DNA of 64,000 nt from Pseudomonas sp. B21-023. Its GTDB lineage: Bacteria; Pseudomonadota; Gammaproteobacteria; Pseudomonadales; Pseudomonadaceae. Positions 26,427 to 41,485 of the stretch are shown in pieces. How positions within the stretch are numbered: position 1 is the stretch's first letter; each line of letters opens with the position of its first letter. The position numbers and the translations under genes were made by a program. The stretch is from contig NZ_CP087190.1 of the NCBI RefSeq assembly GCF_024749165.1, positions 3,631,501 to 3,695,500 of the forward strand, in the 5' to 3' direction. The notes beneath the pieces were generated by a model that worked only from the letters and a program-made list of their open reading frames with translations, ran no database searches and had not been told where the DNA came from.

Positions 26427-28697
26427 TTACGCGACCTCGGCCGTGGTCTCGTAATCGAACACCAGCTCATCATCGCGCAGGTCGATGTGCACCACACCGC
26501 CATGCTCGGCCAGCTCACCGAACAGGATCTCTTCGGCCAACGGCCGCTTGATCTTGTCCTGGATCAGCCGCGCCATTGGCCGCGCACCCATCTGCACGTC
26601 GTAGCCCGAGGCCGCCAGCCAGCCGCGTGCGGCGTCGGTGACCTCCAGCAGCACACGTTTGTCTTCCAGCTGCGCCTGCAGTTCGATAAGGAACTTGTCG
26701 ACGATGCTCTTGATCGTCTCGTGGGACAGGCGGCCGAACTGGATGATGGTGTCCAGGCGGTTGCGGAACTCCGGCGTGAAGCTCTTGCGGATGACCTCCA
26801 TGGCGTCGGAGGAGTGGTCCTGGTGGGTGAAGCCGATCGAGGCGCGCGCGGCGGTTTCGGCACCAGCGTTGGTGGTCATGATCAGGATCACGTTGCGAAA
26901 ATCCGCCTTGCGCCCGTTGTTGTCGGTCAGGGTCCCGTGGTCCATCACCTGCAGCAGCAGGTTGAAGACTTCCGGATGAGCCTTCTCGATTTCATCGAGC
27001 AGCAACACGCAGTGCGGCTGCTTGGTGATGGCCTCGGTCAGCAGGCCACCCTGGTCGAACCCAACGTAGCCGGGCGGCGCACCGATCAACCGCGACACGG
27101 TGTGCCGCTCCATGTACTCGGACATGTCGAAGCGCACCAACTCGACACCCAAGGCCTTAGCCAGCTGGCGAGCCGCCTCGGTCTTGCCCACGCCGGTGGG
27201 GCCGGCGAACAGGAACGAGCCCACCGGCTTGTCCGGCGCCTTGAGGCCGGCACGGGACAGCTTGATGGCGGTGGCCAGCGAGTCGATCGCCGCATCCTGG
27301 CCGAACACGGTCAGTTTCAGATCGCGTTCGAGGTTGCGCAGCAGCTCCTTGTCGGAGCTGGTGACGTGCTTCGGCGGGATCCGCGCGATCTTGGCGACGA
27401 TGTCCTCGACCTGCGGCACGTCGATACGCTTGACGCGATTGGCTTCAGGCTGCAGGCGCTGGTAGGCGCCGGCCTCGTCGATCACGTCGATGGCCTTGTC
27501 CGGCATGTGCCGGTCATTGATGTAGCGCGACGCCAGTTCGGCGGCGGCGCGCAGGGCCTCGTCGCTGTACTCGATGTTGTGGTGGCTTTCAAAGCGCCCT
27601 TTCAGGCCACGCAGGATGCCCACGGTGTCTTCCACCGACGGCTCGGTGACATCGACCTTCTGGAAGCGACGCGCCAGCGCGCGATCCTTCTCGAAGATGC
27701 CGCGGAACTCCTGGAACGTGGTTGAGCCGATGCAGCGGATCTCACCAGACGACAACAGCGGCTTGAGCAGGTTGGACGCATCCATCACGCCACCCGAAGC
27801 CGCACCGGCGCCGATGATGGTGTGAATCTCGTCGATGAACAGGATCGCCTGCGGGCGTTTGCGCAGCTCGCCGAGCAGCGCCTTGAAGCGCTTCTCGAAG
27901 TCGCCACGGTACTTGGTGCCGGCCAGCAGCGCGCCGAGGTCCAGGGAATAGACGACGCTCTGGGCCAGCAGGTCGGGCACCTGACCATCGACGATGCGCT
28001 TGGCCAGGCCTTCGGCGATGGCAGTCTTGCCCACGCCGGCCTCGCCGACCAGCAACGGGTTGTTCTTGCGCCGACGGGCAAGGATCTGCGCGACGCGCTC
28101 GACCTCCTGCTCACGACCAACCAGCGGATCGATACGACCGGCACGGGCCAGTTCGTTGAGGTTGCTGGCGTAAGCGTCCAGCGGGTTGCTGGAAGAGGAA
28201 GCCTCGCCGCCCTCCTCATCCTGCATGTCCTGGTCGCTGTCGGTGTTCGGCCCATGGCCCGGCACCTTGCTGATGCCATGGGCGATGTAGTTGACGACGT
28301 CGATACGCGCCACGCTCTGCTGCTTGAGCAGGAACACCGCCTGGCTTTCCTGTTCGCTGAAGATCGCCACCAGCACGTTGGCGCCGGTCACTTCGCGCTT
28401 GCCGGAGCTCTGCACGTGGAACACGGCACGCTGCAGCACGCGCTGGAAACCCAGCGTCGGTTGCGTCTCGCGGTCCTCGTCATGCACGGGGATCAGCGGG
28501 GTGGTGGAATCGATGAACTCCTGCAGGTCGTGCTTGAGCTTGTCGAGATTGGCGCCACAGGCGCGCAGAACGGTCGCGGCAGCCTCATTGTCAAGGAGTG
28601 CCAGCAGCAGGTGCTCGACGGTCATGAACTCATGACGTTTCGAACGGGCCTCCTTGAAGGCCAGATTGAGGGTGACTTCGAGCTCGCGGTTTAACAT
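26427..28697 (-). CDS. clpA: ATP-dependent Clp protease ATP-binding subunit ClpA
   Basis: A 756-residue Hsp100 unfoldase that feeds ClpP and partners ClpS. It has an N-domain (residues 1-145), D1 AAA module with Walker [14 protein letters not shown] and D2 with [13 protein letters not shown], plus [17 protein letters not shown]. It ends with an acidic C-terminus. clpS lies 30 bases upstream, same strand. Confidence 0.97.
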   Translation of the reverse strand: MLNRELEVTLNLAFKEARSKRHEFMTVEHLLLALLDNEAAATVLRACGANLDKLKHDLQEFIDSTTPLIPVHDEDRETQPTLGFQRVLQRAVFHVQSSGKREVTGANVLVAIFSEQESQAVFLLKQQSVARIDVVNYIAHGISKVPGHGPNTDSDQDMQDEEGGEASSSSNPLDAYASNLNELARAGRIDPLVGREQEVERVAQILARRRKNNPLLVGEAGVGKTAIAEGLAKRIVDGQVPDLLAQSVVYSLDLGALLAGTKYRGDFEKRFKALLGELRKRPQAILFIDEIHTIIGAGAASGGVMDASNLLKPLLSSGEIRCIGSTTFQEFRGIFEKDRALARRFQKVDVTEPSVEDTVGILRGLKGRFESHHNIEYSDEALRAAAELASRYINDRHMPDKAIDVIDEAGAYQRLQPEANRVKRIDVPQVEDIVAKIARIPPKHVTSSDKELLRNLERDLKLTVFGQDAAIDSLATAIKLSRAGLKAPDKPVGSFLFAGPTGVGKTEAARQLAKALGVELVRFDMSEYMERHTVSRLIGAPPGYVGFDQGGLLTEAITKQPHCVLLLDEIEKAHPEVFNLLLQVMDHGTLTDNNGRKADFRNVILIMTTNAGAETAARASIGFTHQDHSSDAMEVIRKSFTPEFRNRLDTIIQFGRLSHETIKSIVDKFLIELQAQLEDKRVLLEVTDAARGWLAASGYDVQMGARPMARLIQDKIKRPLAEEILFGELAEHGGVVHIDLRDDELVFDYETTAEVA

Positions 28698-28727
28698 AGC
28701 TTCACCTCATACCCAAGTGGTCGGCGA

Positions 28728-29102
28728 TTAACCGTCCTTCTCGATTTCACAGAGTAGCGGATGCTGGCTTTCCCTGGCGTATTGGTTGACCTGCATGGCC
28801 TTTGTCTCGGCGATGTCACGGGTAAACAATCCGCACACTGCCCGCCCTTCGGTATGGACGGTCAGCATGATCTTGGTCGCCAGCTCGCGGTTCAGATTGA
28901 AGAACGTCTCGAGCACTTCGACGACGAAATCCATTGGCGTGTAGTCATCGTTGAACAAAACCACCTTGTACATCGGTGGCGCCTGCAGGATCGGCTTGGC
29001 CTCCTGGACGGCAAGGCCCGCGCCATCGTCCTCATGCCCGTCCTCATGCGACTGCGGGCGATCCTGATTGAATGTTAGTCGAATCTCACTGAGTACATGC
29101 AT
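28728..29102 (-). CDS. clpS: ClpA adaptor protein ClpS
   Basis: A 124-residue N-recognin. The core is [39 protein letters not shown] and a C-terminus [11 protein letters not shown]. It binds Leu/Phe/Trp/Tyr N-termini and docks them on ClpA. The N-terminal extension (residues 1-35, acidic) is typical of Pseudomonas. Divergent from cspD and co-directional with clpA. Confidence 0.95.
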   Translation of the reverse strand: MHVLSEIRLTFNQDRPQSHEDGHEDDGAGLAVQEAKPILQAPPMYKVVLFNDDYTPMDFVVEVLETFFNLNRELATKIMLTVHTEGRAVCGLFTRDIAETKAMQVNQYARESQHPLLCEIEKDG

Positions 29103-29333
29103 GGAAAGAATTTCATCATGATCGACAGGTTAAGGTTGTGGGTTGACTGCGCAGGCCCCTCCCGGCGCGGGCGCCGGCTGACCTTGACTATCGGCAAAAC
29201 GGTGTTACAACCAATAAGAACCCACCGTGGTCGATAAAGATCCGCGCAGTCAACCAGATTTTCTCGCAAGGTTCGTATGCGGATGAAGTGGATGATACTC
29301 CAGTGATGGAGTCCTTTGCAGAGGGACATAGGG

Positions 29334-29588
29334 ATGGCAAGCGGTAAAGTCAAGTGGTTCAACAATGCCAAGGGCTACGGATTCATCAACGAGGACGGTA
29401 AGACCGATGATCTGTTCGCCCACTATTCAGCGATCCAGATGGACGGTTACAAGACGCTGAAAGCCGGCCAAACCGTGAACTTCGAGATCATCCAGGGCCC
29501 CAAAGGGCTGCATGCGACCGACATCAGAAGCGCCACCAGCAACGTCCAGGCCAGCGCCACGAACCCAGGCAGCACCGTCGAAGCCTGA
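29334..29588 (+). CDS. cspD: cold-shock domain protein CspD
   Basis: An 84-residue protein with RNP1 (KGYGFI) and RNP2 (DLFAHYSA) of the cold-shock fold, plus a short Ala/Ser/Thr tail. CspD-type proteins bind single-stranded nucleic acid and inhibit replication in slow-growing cells. The start at ATG 29334 follows an AGAGGG site. Its place next to clpS is conserved across Pseudomonas and Enterobacteria. Confidence 0.92.
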   Translation: MASGKVKWFNNAKGYGFINEDGKTDDLFAHYSAIQMDGYKTLKAGQTVNFEIIQGPKGLHATDIRSATSNVQASATNPGSTVEA

Positions 29589-29613
29589 CCTCTGGCCTGT
29601 CTGCCGGTAAACG

Positions 29614-29657
29614 AAAAAACCGGTCGCCCCTTTAATTAAAGAGGCGACCGGTTTTTT
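29614..29657. terminator. bidirectional terminator between cspD and icd
   Basis: AAAAAACCGGTCGCC pairs with GGCGACCGGTTTTTTT around CCTTTAATTAAAGA, giving U-tracts both ways between convergent genes. Confidence 0.92.
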
Positions 29658-29665
29658 TGCCACGC

Positions 29666-33598
<3,933 letters not shown>

Positions 33599-33615
33599 GG
33601 TTCGCTTGAAGTAAC

Positions 33616-33654
33616 AGCACAAACCCCGGCCACGCACCGGGGTTTGTGCTTTTT
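33616..33654 (+). terminator. terminator after idh
   Basis: AGCACAAACCCCGG and CCGGGGTTTGTGCT form a 14-base stem, followed by TTTTC. Confidence 0.92.
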
Positions 33655-33758
33655 CAGCCGCAAGTTTCAAGCTGCAAGGCATAAGCCAAAGCGGTCCGCG
33701 TACTGCTTCTACTTGTGGTTTGCAGCTTGAAACTTGCTACTTAGGGAGAGAATCGACC

Positions 33759-34199
33759 GTGTCTTGGCAACCCCACATCACTGTCGCCACCGTCGTCGAA
33801 CACGAGGGCAAGTTCCTCTTCGTCGAGGAGTTCAAGGCCGGCCGGCATGTCTTCAACCAGCCCGCCGGCCACCTCGAAGCCAATGAAACCATCACCCAGG
33901 CCGCCCTGCGCGAAACCCTCGAGGAAACCGCCTGGGAAGTCGAGCTCACCGGCGTGGTCGGCATCTACCTATATACCGCCCCCAGCAACGGCGTCACCTA
34001 CCAGCGCATCTGCTTCGCCGCCCGCCCCGTGCGCCACCACCAAGGCCGCGCACTGGACAGCGACATCGTCCGCGCCGCATGGCTGACCCGCGACGAACTG
34101 CTGGCCGAGCCGTCGCGCTGGCGCAGCGAGCTGGTGCCGCGCTGCCTCGACGACTACCTCAAAGGCCCGCTGCACAGCCTTGACCTGCTGCGCGACTGA
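33759..34199 (+). CDS. Nudix hydrolase, NudJ-like
   Basis: A 146-residue Nudix protein. The Nudix box runs from GHLEANE to RETLEETAWE, with Ala in place of the usual final Gly. NudJ in E. coli hydrolyses nucleoside tri- and diphosphates and HMP-PP, and like this gene precedes mnmA-hflD-purB. The GTG start at 33759 is chosen for AGGGAG upstream. About 51 bases before mnmA. Confidence 0.85.
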   Translation: MSWQPHITVATVVEHEGKFLFVEEFKAGRHVFNQPAGHLEANETITQAALRETLEETAWEVELTGVVGIYLYTAPSNGVTYQRICFAARPVRHHQGRALDSDIVRAAWLTRDELLAEPSRWRSELVPRCLDDYLKGPLHSLDLLRD

Positions 34200-34250
34200 C
34201 GCCGGTTTGATAGAATCGGCGTTTTTCCCCTCTGATACACATCGGTAGCC

Positions 34251-35375
34251 ATGACCAGCCCAGCACTCAAAGACCCCGCCAAGACCCGCGTCATCGTCGG
34301 CATGTCCGGCGGCGTGGACTCTTCCGTCTCCGCCCTTCTGCTCATGGAGCAGGGCTACCAGGTGGAAGGTCTGTTCATGAAGAACTGGGAAGAGGACGAC
34401 GGCACCGAATACTGCACCGCCCGCGAAGACCTGGCCGACGCCCAGGCCGTGTGCGACCGCATCGGCATCAAGCTGCACACCGCCAACTTCGCCGCCGAGT
34501 ACTGGGACAACGTGTTCGAGCACTTCCTCGAGGAGTACAAAGCCGGCCGCACGCCGAACCCGGACATCCTCTGCAACCGCGAAATCAAGTTCAAGGCCTT
34601 CCTCGACTACGCCCTATCCCTGGGCGCCGACCTGATCGCCACCGGCCACTATGTGCGCCGCCGCGACACTGGCGAGCTGACCGAGCTGCTCAAGGGCCTG
34701 GACCCGAACAAGGACCAGAGCTACTTCCTGCACGCCGTCGGCGGCAAGGAAATCGCCCGCACCCTGTTCCCGGTAGGCGAACTGGAGAAACCCGAGGTAC
34801 GCGCCATCGCCGAGAAACACGGCCTGGCCACGGCCAAGAAGAAGGACTCCACCGGTATCTGCTTCATCGGCGAGCGCCGTTTCAGCGACTTCCTCAAGCA
34901 GTACCTGCCGGCCCAGCCGGGCGAGATCCAGACCACCGAGGGTGAAGTGATCGGCCAGCACCACGGCCTGATGTACCACACCATCGGCCAGCGCCAGGGC
35001 CTGGGCATCGGCGGCCTGAAGGACGCCAGCGACGAGCCGTGGTACGTGCTGGAAAAAGACCTCACGCGCAATGTGCTGGTGGTCGGCCAGGGCAATGAGC
35101 ATCCGTGGCTGTTCTCCCGCGCCCTGCTGGCCTCGGAAATTTTCTGGGTAAACCCGATCGACCTGTCCAGCCCGCGCAAGCTCACCGCCAAGGTGCGCTA
35201 CCGCCAGGGCGACCAGCAGTGCACGCTGGAGCAGACCGCCAGCGGCTACCGCGCAGTGTTCGACGAGCCGCAGCGCGCTGTCACCCCGGGCCAGTCGGTG
35301 GTGTTCTACGACGGCGAGGTATGCCTGGGCGGCGGCGTGATCGAAATCGCCGAGCCATGGAGCCCGCGCCCATGA
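34251..35375 (+). CDS. mnmA: tRNA 2-thiouridylase MnmA
   Basis: A 374-residue ATP pyrophosphatase that installs s2 on U34 of Lys, Glu and Gln tRNAs with sulfur from TusE. PP-loop [15 protein letters not shown]; catalytic Cys in [13 protein letters not shown] and persulfide Cys in [13 protein letters not shown]. It overlaps hflD by ATGA. Confidence 0.97.
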   Translation: MTSPALKDPAKTRVIVGMSGGVDSSVSALLLMEQGYQVEGLFMKNWEEDDGTEYCTAREDLADAQAVCDRIGIKLHTANFAAEYWDNVFEHFLEEYKAGRTPNPDILCNREIKFKAFLDYALSLGADLIATGHYVRRRDTGELTELLKGLDPNKDQSYFLHAVGGKEIARTLFPVGELEKPEVRAIAEKHGLATAKKKDSTGICFIGERRFSDFLKQYLPAQPGEIQTTEGEVIGQHHGLMYHTIGQRQGLGIGGLKDASDEPWYVLEKDLTRNVLVVGQGNEHPWLFSRALLASEIFWVNPIDLSSPRKLTAKVRYRQGDQQCTLEQTASGYRAVFDEPQRAVTPGQSVVFYDGEVCLGGGVIEIAEPWSPRP

Positions 35376-35998
35376 ACAACCTCCAGGAGCAACTGATTGC
35401 CCTGGGCGGCGTGTTCCAGGCCGCCGTGTTGGTGGACCGTATCGCCCGCACCGGCCAGGCCAGCGAAGCCAATATCGGCTGCATGCTCGGCAGCCTGCTG
35501 GTGGTCGACCCCAAGGACACCCTGGAAGTGTTCGGCGGCGACGACCTCAACCTGCGCGACGGTTACCGGGCACTGGTCGGCGCCCTGGAGCGCGACCCCA
35601 GCAGCCTGCAACGCGAGCCGCTGCGCTACGCCCTGTCGATGCTGGGCCTTGAGCGCCAACTGAACAAGCGTGGCGACCTGCTCGACACAATCGGCAACCG
35701 CCTGCCGCAGATCCAGTCCCAGGCCGAGCATTTCGGCCTGGTTCATGAAAACGTCATCGCCTCCAGCGGCGCCTTGTACCAGGACACCCTGAGCACCCTG
35801 CGCCAACGTATCCAGGTGCACGGCGACATGCGCTTCCTGCAGCAGGCCAGCAACGCCTCGAAGATCCGTGCCCTGCTGCTGGCCGGCATCCGCGCCGCAC
35901 GCCTGTGGCGCCAGCTGGGCGGACATCGCTGGCAGCTGGTGTTCAGCCGGCGCAAGCTGCTCAACGAGCTGTACGGCATGATGCGTACCGCCGATTGA
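35372..35998 (+). CDS. hflD: high-frequency lysogenisation protein HflD
   Basis: A 208-residue all-helical peripheral membrane protein. In E. coli it binds lambda CII and lowers lysogeny; the native role is uncertain. [20 protein letters not shown] and the basic C-terminus ([14 protein letters not shown]) match the family. Translationally coupled to mnmA and upstream of purB, the conserved order. Confidence 0.93.
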   Translation: MNNLQEQLIALGGVFQAAVLVDRIARTGQASEANIGCMLGSLLVVDPKDTLEVFGGDDLNLRDGYRALVGALERDPSSLQREPLRYALSMLGLERQLNKRGDLLDTIGNRLPQIQSQAEHFGLVHENVIASSGALYQDTLSTLRQRIQVHGDMRFLQQASNASKIRALLLAGIRAARLWRQLGGHRWQLVFSRRKLLNELYGMMRTAD

Positions 35999-36003
35999 AA
36001 TGA

Positions 36004-37521
<1,518 letters not shown>

Positions 37522-37537
37522 GCTGACCGTCGCGTGC

Positions 37538-37563
37538 AACGCCCGGCCTGGCCGGGCGTTTTT
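37538..37563 (+). terminator. terminator after purB
   Basis: AACGCCCGGC and GCCGGGCGTT flank a CTG loop, with TTTATT after. Confidence 0.88.
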
Positions 37564-37602
37564 ATTCCCGTACGAAAATTACGTTTTTTCAATAGGTTGA
37601 AC

Positions 37603-38769
37603 ATGAATTCTGATACTCCACTGCAACTGCTGGGCGGCCTCACGGCCCGTGAATTCCTGCGCGACTACTGGCAGAAGAAGCCGCTGCTGGTACGTCAGGC
37701 CTTCCCTGACTTCGTCAGCCCCATCGACGCCGACGAGCTGGCCGGCCTGGCCCTGGAAGAAGAAGTCGAGTCGCGTCTGGTGCTCGAGCACGGCGAGCGC
37801 CCGTGGGAGCTGCGCCGCGGCCCGTTCGCCGAGGACGCTTTCAGCGACCTGCCCGAGCGTGACTGGACCCTGTTGGTGCAGGCCGTGGACCAATTCGTGC
37901 CGGAAGTGGCCGAGCTGCTGGAAGAGTTCCGCTTCCTGCCGAGCTGGCGCATCGACGACGTGATGATCAGCTATGCCGCGCCCGGCGGCAGCGTCGGCCC
38001 GCACTTCGACAACTACGATGTGTTCCTGCTGCAAGGCGACGGCACGCGCAACTGGAAAGTCGGGCAGATGTGCAACAGCGACAGCGCGCTGATCGACCAC
38101 GCAGACCTGCGCATCCTCGCTGATTTCGAGCAGAGCGACGAGTGGACCCTCGAACCCGGCGACATGCTCTACCTGCCGCCGCGCCTGGCCCACTACGGCG
38201 TCGCCGAGAGTGAGTGCCTGACTTACTCGGTCGGTTTCCGCGCCCCGAGCGCCGCCGAAGTGCTGACCCACTTCACCGACTTCCTCGGCCAGTTCCTGCC
38301 GGATGAAGAGCGCTACAGCGATGCCGATGCCCAGCCGGTCAGCGACCCGCACCAGATCCAGCACGATGCCCTCGACCGCCTCAAGGCGCTGATCGACAAG
38401 CATATGTCCGACAAGGACCTGCTGCTGACCTGGTTCGGCCAGTTCATGACCGAGCCTCGCTATCCTGAGCAGGTGGTGGGCGAAGAGCTCAGCGAACAGG
38501 AGCTGCTCGACTATCTCGGCCAGGGCGCCATCCTGATTCGCAACCCGAGTGCACGCCTGGCCTGGTCGGAGTTCGGTGACGACCTGCTGCTGTTCGCCAG
38601 CGGTCGCAGCTGCCCGCTGCCAGGCAAACTGCGCGAACTGCTGAAGCTGATCTGCTCCGCCGACGCCCTGCACAGCGAAAACCTGGGGCAGTGGCTGCAG
38701 GACGAAGACGGCCTGATGCTGGTACAACAGCTGGTCATGCAAGGCAGCCTGGGATTTGCCGATGAATAA
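37603..38769 (+). CDS. roxA: ribosomal protein uL16 arginine hydroxylase RoxA (YcfD)
   Basis: A 388-residue JmjC-type 2-oxoglutarate/Fe(II) oxygenase that hydroxylates an arginine of uL16. The iron triad is His and Asp in GPHFDNYDVF and His in LAHYGV. The C-terminal winged-helix part follows from about residue 270. ATG 37603 follows an AGGTTGA site. It overlaps the GNAT gene by eight bases. Confidence 0.9.
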   Translation: MNSDTPLQLLGGLTAREFLRDYWQKKPLLVRQAFPDFVSPIDADELAGLALEEEVESRLVLEHGERPWELRRGPFAEDAFSDLPERDWTLLVQAVDQFVPEVAELLEEFRFLPSWRIDDVMISYAAPGGSVGPHFDNYDVFLLQGDGTRNWKVGQMCNSDSALIDHADLRILADFEQSDEWTLEPGDMLYLPPRLAHYGVAESECLTYSVGFRAPSAAEVLTHFTDFLGQFLPDEERYSDADAQPVSDPHQIQHDALDRLKALIDKHMSDKDLLLTWFGQFMTEPRYPEQVVGEELSEQELLDYLGQGAILIRNPSARLAWSEFGDDLLLFASGRSCPLPGKLRELLKLICSADALHSENLGQWLQDEDGLMLVQQLVMQGSLGFADE

Positions 38770-39196
38770 GATCAGTGTTCGACTGGCCGACTGGTACAAG
38801 GACAATGCCGACATCCACCGCATCCGCAGCGCCGTGTTCGTTGCCGAGCAGCACGTGCCGCCAGAGCTGGAGTTCGACGCCGAAGACCCAACCGCCGTGC
38901 ACTTCCTGGCCATGGAGGGCGACTACCCGATCGGTACCGCCCGCCTGCTGCCCGACGGCACCATCGGCCGGGTTTCGGTGCTCAAGGACTGGCGTGGCTT
39001 GCACGTGGGCGATGCGCTCATGCGTGCGGTGATCATCGAGGCGCAGAACCGTGACCTCAGCCAGCAGATGCTCAGCGCCCAGGTGCATGCAACGCCGTTC
39101 TACGAGCGTCTGGGGTTCCGCGTGGTCAGCGAGGAATTCCTCGAGGCCGGCATCCCGCATGTGGACATGGTTCGGGATTCGCGCGAGATCGCCTGA
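38762..39196 (+). CDS. GNAT family N-acetyltransferase, YpeA/ElaA type
   Basis: A 144-residue acetyltransferase: RIRSAVFVAEQHVPPELEFD start, acetyl-CoA site around IGRVSVLKDWRGLHVGDALM and the end FYERLGFRVVSEEFLEAGIP. Substrate unknown. It overlaps roxA, so the two share a transcript. Followed by a REP pair. Confidence 0.85.
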   Translation: MNKISVRLADWYKDNADIHRIRSAVFVAEQHVPPELEFDAEDPTAVHFLAMEGDYPIGTARLLPDGTIGRVSVLKDWRGLHVGDALMRAVIIEAQNRDLSQQMLSAQVHATPFYERLGFRVVSEEFLEAGIPHVDMVRDSREIA

Positions 39197-39201
39197 GCAA
39201 C

Positions 39202-39308
39202 GGGCCGGCTAGCGCCAGCCATCGCCGGCAAGCCGGCTCCCACACCGACCGCGCCGCTCTCAAGCCAAGCGCCGTCCCTGTGGGAGCTGGCTTGCCAGCG
39301 ATGAGGCC
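39202..39308. repeat. REP pair
   Basis: CGCCGGCAAGCCGGCTCCCA (near 39222) faces CTGTGGGAGCTGGCTTGCCA (near 39278) in inverted orientation around a 40-base centre, the usual Pseudomonas BIME layout. Confidence 0.75.
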
Positions 39309-39397
39309 CTTACAAACAGCACAAGACAATTGCTCCCACGAACAGCGCTTTGCCTGAGGGAGCCAGCTTGTCGTGCCGACGAACAGCAGCCCCAGGA

Positions 39398-41248
39398 TCA
39401 GGCAATCACGATCTGCCCATCCCCAACGCCCTGCCCCGCAATCCCCACCAGCGTCACGCTGTCCCCGCCGAACTTCAGCACCAGGTCATCCCCCACCTGG
39501 CTGGCATGGGCACGCCAGTCCGGCGCGGCGGTGCCGCCGTCCACGCCAATGAACACCAGTCGATCCTGGCCGGAGAAGTCCAGCACCCGGTCCTGGCCGA
39601 AATGGCCGCTGAACAGGAAGGTGTCGCCCCCCCCGCCGCCCATCAGCACATCGTTGCCCGTGCCACCGACCAGCACGTCATTGCCGGCGCCACCCTGCAG
39701 CCGGTCGTCACCGCCCAGACCGAACAGCCACTGCCCCTGGTTGCCCGCCACCAGCTGGTCGCCTGCCTGAGTGCCGTTGAGCGAGGACGCGTAGGGGGCG
39801 ATCTTGCCGCTTTCGAACAGCCCCTGCACCGCCACCCCGTGACTGACTTCCTTGCTGAAGATCAGCAGGCTCGACTCTTTGCTCACCAAGCTCTCGACAT
39901 TGCGCACCAGGCTGATGCCGCCCTCGGCGTCACGCACGTACAGCGTGCCTTCGCTATCCCGGACGATGCTCAGGTTGGCCAAGGCATCCTGCAGCTTCAG
40001 GGTGTCATGGCCGGCGCCACCGTCGATCAGGTTGAAACCGCCGTCATCGCGGAAGGTATCGTTGCCGGCCCGACCTTCGAGGTAGTCGTTGCCGCGCCCG
40101 CCATGGATCAGGTCGTCCTTGTCCGAGCCGATGATGAACGTGCTGCCCTTGTGCGGCTCGGCATTGCGGTTGAGATCCTCGACCCAGGTCGAGCCACGGG
40201 TCACGTCCGACAGGTTGCTGACCAGGATGGTCGAGTCGCGGCTGGTCCACTGATAGAAGGACGAATCCAGCACACGCCCAAGGCCATCGGTGTAGGCCGT
40301 CGGCAGGTGCGACAGCCAGGTGGCGATGTTGCCGATGGAGAACGGCAGCAGGTTCCAGGCGTCGGACGCGTAGTGGTCATTGAAGTTGACGATATTGTTG
40401 GTGGCCGAGGCCTTGGCGCCGTCGTGCACGCCCAGGGTGCCCCAGGTCGCCGAGGTGCCATCGAGCGCGCGGAACACCGGGTCGTTCTCGTAGCCGATAT
40501 TGAGCACCTTGTTGGCGTCGGCAGCCTGGGTCGGTGAGGCGAAGGCGACGTAGCGCGCATCCTGGTAGAAGCCGCCCCAGCGCGAACCGCTCAGGTCGGC
40601 CAGGCTGTTGACCGCCAGGCCACCAAGGCTGTGGCCGCTGACGGTGATATCCGCGCCGCTCAGGCCGTTGGCCTTGGCAAAGGCCGCGACATCGGCGAGC
40701 AGCTGCCCGAATGCGTTACCGGCGTAATCACGGGCATAGCCTGCCGGGCCGATCGCCGCCAGCAGGTCGTTGATGGCGTCACCGATGGTGTCGCCCAGCA
40801 GGTTCTCACGCGGACCGCTGGTGCCGCGAAAAGCGATGCCGATGCCGCTGAGCTGGCCGGCGGCATCGTAGCGGCCGAGGATCTCCACCTGCGCCGAGGT
40901 GTAACCCTGCGCTTCGCCATGGAAGGTGCCGCGGGCGTCGGCCTTGCCCTGGTAGCCCAGTTGCGCGGCGCTGATCGGCGACCAGCCGGCGGCCTTCACC
41001 TGGGCCAGGGCCCTGGCTTCGGCGTCCGGGTTCCAGGGGATGCCGGGGATCACACCCTGGCTGTCGGTACCGCCGATCAGTGCCTTGACCAGCGTGGCCG
41101 GCAGACCTAGACCGAAGCCGTACTTCTGGTAGCCGGCGCCAAAGCCATCGTCGATGCCATGGTAGGCGTAGGTGGCCAGCGCCATGGCGTCCTTGTAAAG
41201 CGCAGAGGAGGCAGTGCTGTCGAGCTGTCGGTAATCGAATACGGGCAT
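39398..41248 (-). CDS. extracellular RTX lipase (family I.3, type I secreted)
   Basis: A 616-residue secreted lipase. The catalytic triad is Ser207 in GHSLGG, Asp256 in GYENDPVF and His314 in LSHLPT. The C-terminal part (about 395-585) holds GGxGxD RTX calcium-binding nonapeptides (GGRGNDYLEGRAGNDTF; GGAGNDVLVGGTGNDVL) and a hydrophobic C-terminus, the type I secretion signal; no N-terminal signal peptide. The start at ATG 41248 matches the P. fluorescens and Serratia enzymes. No ABC/MFP/TolC genes lie nearby, so the exporter is elsewhere. Confidence 0.9.
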   Translation of the reverse strand: MPVFDYRQLDSTASSALYKDAMALATYAYHGIDDGFGAGYQKYGFGLGLPATLVKALIGGTDSQGVIPGIPWNPDAEARALAQVKAAGWSPISAAQLGYQGKADARGTFHGEAQGYTSAQVEILGRYDAAGQLSGIGIAFRGTSGPRENLLGDTIGDAINDLLAAIGPAGYARDYAGNAFGQLLADVAAFAKANGLSGADITVSGHSLGGLAVNSLADLSGSRWGGFYQDARYVAFASPTQAADANKVLNIGYENDPVFRALDGTSATWGTLGVHDGAKASATNNIVNFNDHYASDAWNLLPFSIGNIATWLSHLPTAYTDGLGRVLDSSFYQWTSRDSTILVSNLSDVTRGSTWVEDLNRNAEPHKGSTFIIGSDKDDLIHGGRGNDYLEGRAGNDTFRDDGGFNLIDGGAGHDTLKLQDALANLSIVRDSEGTLYVRDAEGGISLVRNVESLVSKESSLLIFSKEVSHGVAVQGLFESGKIAPYASSLNGTQAGDQLVAGNQGQWLFGLGGDDRLQGGAGNDVLVGGTGNDVLMGGGGGDTFLFSGHFGQDRVLDFSGQDRLVFIGVDGGTAAPDWRAHASQVGDDLVLKFGGDSVTLVGIAGQGVGDGQIVIA

Positions 41249-41485
41249 TGGTTTACATCCCTGTTGTTCTTGTAGGAAGGACACCCCAGCGACATCGTCC
41301 GGTGACACGACTGACGGGCGAAAGGCAAAGCTGGCACGCATTTGCCACCTCGTCCAACCCGAAGGGATGACGTCCCTGCCAAAGATGCGGGCAAAAAACC
41401 TGTACATACATACAGATAAAACTTGCCTGCGCGCCCTGGCTTGCGCATCCTAGGGGCCAACTTTCACGATGAAGCGTTTTCGGCC

